Translations under genes and position numbers: made by a program
Shown here: one piece after another, positions 60,901 through 64,000 of the stretch
Position numbering within the stretch: the stretch's first letter is position 1
Layout: the number at the start of each line of letters is the position of its first letter
The notes under the pieces: model-generated
Database searches by the model: none
What the model was told of the DNA's origin: nothing
The model's input: the letters and a program-made list of their open reading frames with translations, nothing else
Origin: Mycteria americana
Taxonomy: Eukaryota > Chordata > Aves > Ciconiiformes > Ciconiidae
DNA: 64,000 nucleotides
Assembly: GCF_035582795.1 (NCBI RefSeq)
Contig: NC_134368.1
Span: forward strand, 37,749,501 to 37,813,500
Direction: 5' to 3'

Positions 60901-63900
60901 CCAAGTTGCTGGGTTCCCTGTCTCTTTGGCTATAAAGTACCACCCGCTTCTTTGGCTTCACTGGTCCCAATACAGAGTAAAATTTAGGAATTCTGACATT
61001 GAACTTTCTACTTATTCCCAACTGCAATATGAGGAGTGAAAGGGAAGAGTGACAAGATTGAGAGGTAATGGAAGGAAAAAAAAGTTAACCTTTGATTAGT
61101 CAAGATGAGAAGCATAGAAATTTCAGGAGTGCTAGATTTGAAATCAAAACCAAACCACTTAAGAGCATGTGTGCCTACCATTAAGACCAAAAAAACCACA
61201 CCTCCACTTGTTCCGTACTGCTGATGCTTTGAGAACCGCCAGAAAGCACATCCCACCTTTGACCTCCAAAGCCAGACCACATTATTTCTGAGGTTTGCTC
61301 TACTAGTGAGCCCCAGAGCATTCGCTAATGTCACATAAAGAGCTGGCTGGTCTTGTCTGACGAACTACCCTAAGAAAAGCTATAAATCCAATATTAATTT
61401 GTTCCCTAATGTCATTCCTTTGTGTAGACTACAGCTGCAATCACAGTGGAGATGTCATTGCAAACAAGAGATGACATGATCTTCTATAATCACGAAAGCG
61501 AGGGCAAACAACGCAAGATCCCAACTTTTGTGGTTCACACACTAAAAGAAAAAAATCCTGCCATTTTAAACTGTACAGCAGACACGAACTTCTTATCTGA
61601 ACACAAGCTACAAAAGCAGGTTGTGCCTTTTGCTCTTCACAGAACAAAAACCACACAACGAACCCACATGGACCAAGAAAGAGGTGGGCATAACTATGAT
61701 TTCTAGATCTCTAAAAACAAGCCATGCCTCATTATTATATCCTTGCTGCTACTCTGAGCTGCTTTCAGGCAGCTTTTACAAGTACACAACAGAGCAGGAG
61801 CCATGAGACATTCAACAAATTAGCTTACACTATTCCCATCCATTCACAAATGCCTGGTCAGACAGGCTTGGTGGCAGGCCATCGGCTCCTTGTGCAAGGG
61901 GTCTTAGAGTCCCACCACCCTGCCCCTGACCATGGGAACAGCAACCCTGCTGTCATCACAGCCCTCTGTGGCTGTGAAAGAGGTGACAAGAGGGGAGCCT
62001 TAGGATTTGCCCTCATATAATATAAATATTTCTATACAAAAGACTTCCAAGAAGTCGAGATGCAAATGCTAAAAGGAAGGTATAAATGCAACTGTGAACT
62101 CTCTTTGCAATTAAATTCATTAGACTTTGGCCTTTTCCTTCTGACTACATTATTTTTGTGTCTTCAAAGATAAAAGTAGTCAGGCCAAAAAAAATACCCA
62201 AAATGCTCACACATAAACCCCAGCTGCTTAGCATATTTCATTACCACACTGACTTCAAAAATACTGAGCAATTTAAACCTGCAAGCCACTTGGCTTTAGC
62301 TAGAGATAAGTGCCTGAGATAAGAGAGGTATAATTGTTCAATGTAATACCGTAGCATGTTTTATATAAACATTTGCTAACACTGCACTTCATATATTTTG
62401 TTTCAGAGTTGTGAAATGCTGCTGAATGTTCCAACTTTATTTGTGGCCTGTTCCTTTCATATTTACACATCCAGGGTTCCCCTTGATGCTGAATTAAACA
62501 AATTATCTTATCCCAAAGTACCAATGGGGCAGTTATGCTTTGCAACAGAGAGCATAGCCTACAGGTTTCCAGCAGTCACCCAGCTTATTCCCTTTCACTG
62601 CTGAAGAGGCAGGGGGGAAACGTTAAAAGAATTTGTTCGTGAAAAGCTCTGAAATTGGGATTAACAAGACAAACCTTTTGCTTTTAATAAAATGCTTTGG
62701 GTTTACCTAACAGTAGTTTTTTCCATAATCTAACTATTAAGTAAATTAAATACTCTGAACTTAGGGCCCCCATATATTTCTTGGAGACCTGTTTACAGAC
62801 TTTCTTTTGGTCTGGTTTCATGATGGAACGTGTGGTGTGACGCTACTATCTCTCTTAGCCCTGCACTATCAGTTCTTCCACATCGTAACTCTTGGACAGT
62901 ATCAAACAAATTTGACAGAGGGGGAGCAGTCTCCAAGCTCTTATGTCCCCACAAGTTTTGGTGACCCATCACAATGTCTACCGAGGAAAGACTGAAGCCA
63001 AAGCTCAGCCTTACAAGGAGACATCAGAGTACCTACAAGGGAGAGAAGCTCTATGAAAGAAAGCAATGGGAAAACACAGGTCACAAAAACTTCCTGGCTT
63101 TCCTTCGCTTCAATAGCTAGTTGCGAATGACTACTGGGGGAGCCGTGCAGCCTCCGCTCCGAGAAATCTCCCTTTGAACACATGAGTTTACCTCCTGCTT
63201 CACTCTTGCTTCACTTAAGTATCAGCCGCTGGTCCAACTCCCTGCCTTCCAAACTACCAGTAAAATCAAGGGGAGGGACTGTCATATTGCAATGACAGCA
63301 AGGTGCAGCTCAGGATCACAAGAGGGAAAGGTGGTGCCACACCACAGCATGTTTCAGCAAGGCATGACAGCTTACCACAAAATCTGGCACCTTGCCCTGA
63401 TTTTAGGATTACATGCAAGTAATACTCAGCAATAACTGTTTTAGGCTCCAGTTCTTCCCCTTCCCTCACCTACATGCTTTTGACATAAGTGCCCCAGGGT
63501 CTTCTCCTTTGCCTCCACCCGAGCACCAAGAGCTCTAGGTCCCCTTTCGCCCCTGGTACAAGCAGGGGATCACCAGCCTACACGCACATGCAAGACCAGA
63601 CCCAGCTCACTGCTGTCACAACAGTAACACTGTTCATTTCAATGACACTACCGCAAAGATACAGTATTACTCAATGTGAGTGTGAATATCCACCTTTAAA
63701 TCAGACAATTAGGAATAAACCAACACCACTAACGAATGGAGGACTAAAGAGTACTGAATTTCATACTGCAAATGATCCTTGGTTTTCCCTGACTGTCATC
63801 AAGCAAAGTCCAATTCTGTTGCCTGGCTCTCGCCTAGAGAAATTATTCTACTTTTGCCAGCAATTCTACAATTGCTCTCACACTACAATAAACTAGTAAC

Positions 63901-64000
63901 AACTCAGGCAATTGCATGGGCATACAAAGAAGAATCTGACCCCACGGTCTATCAGATAATTTTCAATAATCCTACAATTAGAGAAGCCAAATTAAACATT
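54971..64000 (-). other. STOX2: STOX2 intron 1, right part, to window edge
   Basis: I see no coding exon, RNA gene or recognisable mobile element in these 9 kb. Frames are short and unrelated to known families. A cytosine-rich tract lies at 59,394-59,415. The canonical first exon, which would encode an N-terminus beginning MKKTRS in the human protein I recall, and its own CpG island are not seen before 64,000. Confidence 0.55.
59394..59415. repeat. C-rich tract, potential G-quadruplex on minus strand
   Basis: Three C runs of about 6, 6 and 8, separated by a single A and a single G, form a tract whose minus strand is nearly pure G. Being in the STOX2 sense strand as G, it could fold in the nascent RNA or the DNA. 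It may also simply be a simple-sequence repeat. Confidence 0.8.

Noticed and set aside
1-64000. CRISPR arrays, operons, prophage or other microbial defence systems
   Set aside because: The window is vertebrate intronic and intergenic DNA with a spliced gene and a LINE. No regular spaced repeats or bacterial gene organisation are present.

Overview
The window is vertebrate nuclear DNA, most probably from a bird. The evidence is a CR1-type LINE ending in the ATTCTATA tandem typical of avian CR1, large AT-rich introns, one isolated CpG island, and a spliced gene recognisable as STOX2 (storkhead box 2). I cannot name the species. There is no bacterial-style gene content. Nearly all of the short open frames are chance frames in non-coding DNA.

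Layout, left to right. Positions 1-4,190 are taken as intergenic sequence downstream of the gene, with a GC-rich patch and a long pure-purine GGAGA microsatellite. From about 4,190 to 9,746 is the probable long 3' UTR of STOX2, which is on the minus strand. Three STOX2 coding exons follow, read right to left: exon 2 (22,318-22,470), the large exon 3 (14,487-16,752) and the terminal exon 4 (9,747-9,942 coding). Both introns between them have GT/AG ends and their phases join in frame. The coding exons give 870 residues plus one split codon. With a 55-codon first exon, as in my recollection of human STOX2, this reproduces the 926-residue human length exactly. That first exon is not visible here and should lie to the right of the window.

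From 22,471 to 64,000 I read one long first intron. It holds a CpG island (about 41,059-41,690) carrying an RFX X-box, GC boxes, flanking YY1-like motifs and two duplicated splice-donor sites facing STOX2. One open frame in the island runs into a donor of exactly the phase needed to enter exon 2, so an alternative STOX2 promoter and first exon is the most interesting hypothesis in the window. A 5'-truncated, internally deleted CR1 lies at about 53,672-54,970, antisense to STOX2.

The protein encoded is a winged-helix (storkhead domain) nuclear factor. The DNA-binding-type domain is split between exons 2 and 3. The remainder is a long low-complexity, Ser/Arg/Lys-rich region, an acidic patch and a predicted coiled-coil helix, and the tail ends in a class I PDZ-ligand-like sequence. 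I found no convincing undescribed system. The findings are mostly about regulation and isoforms.
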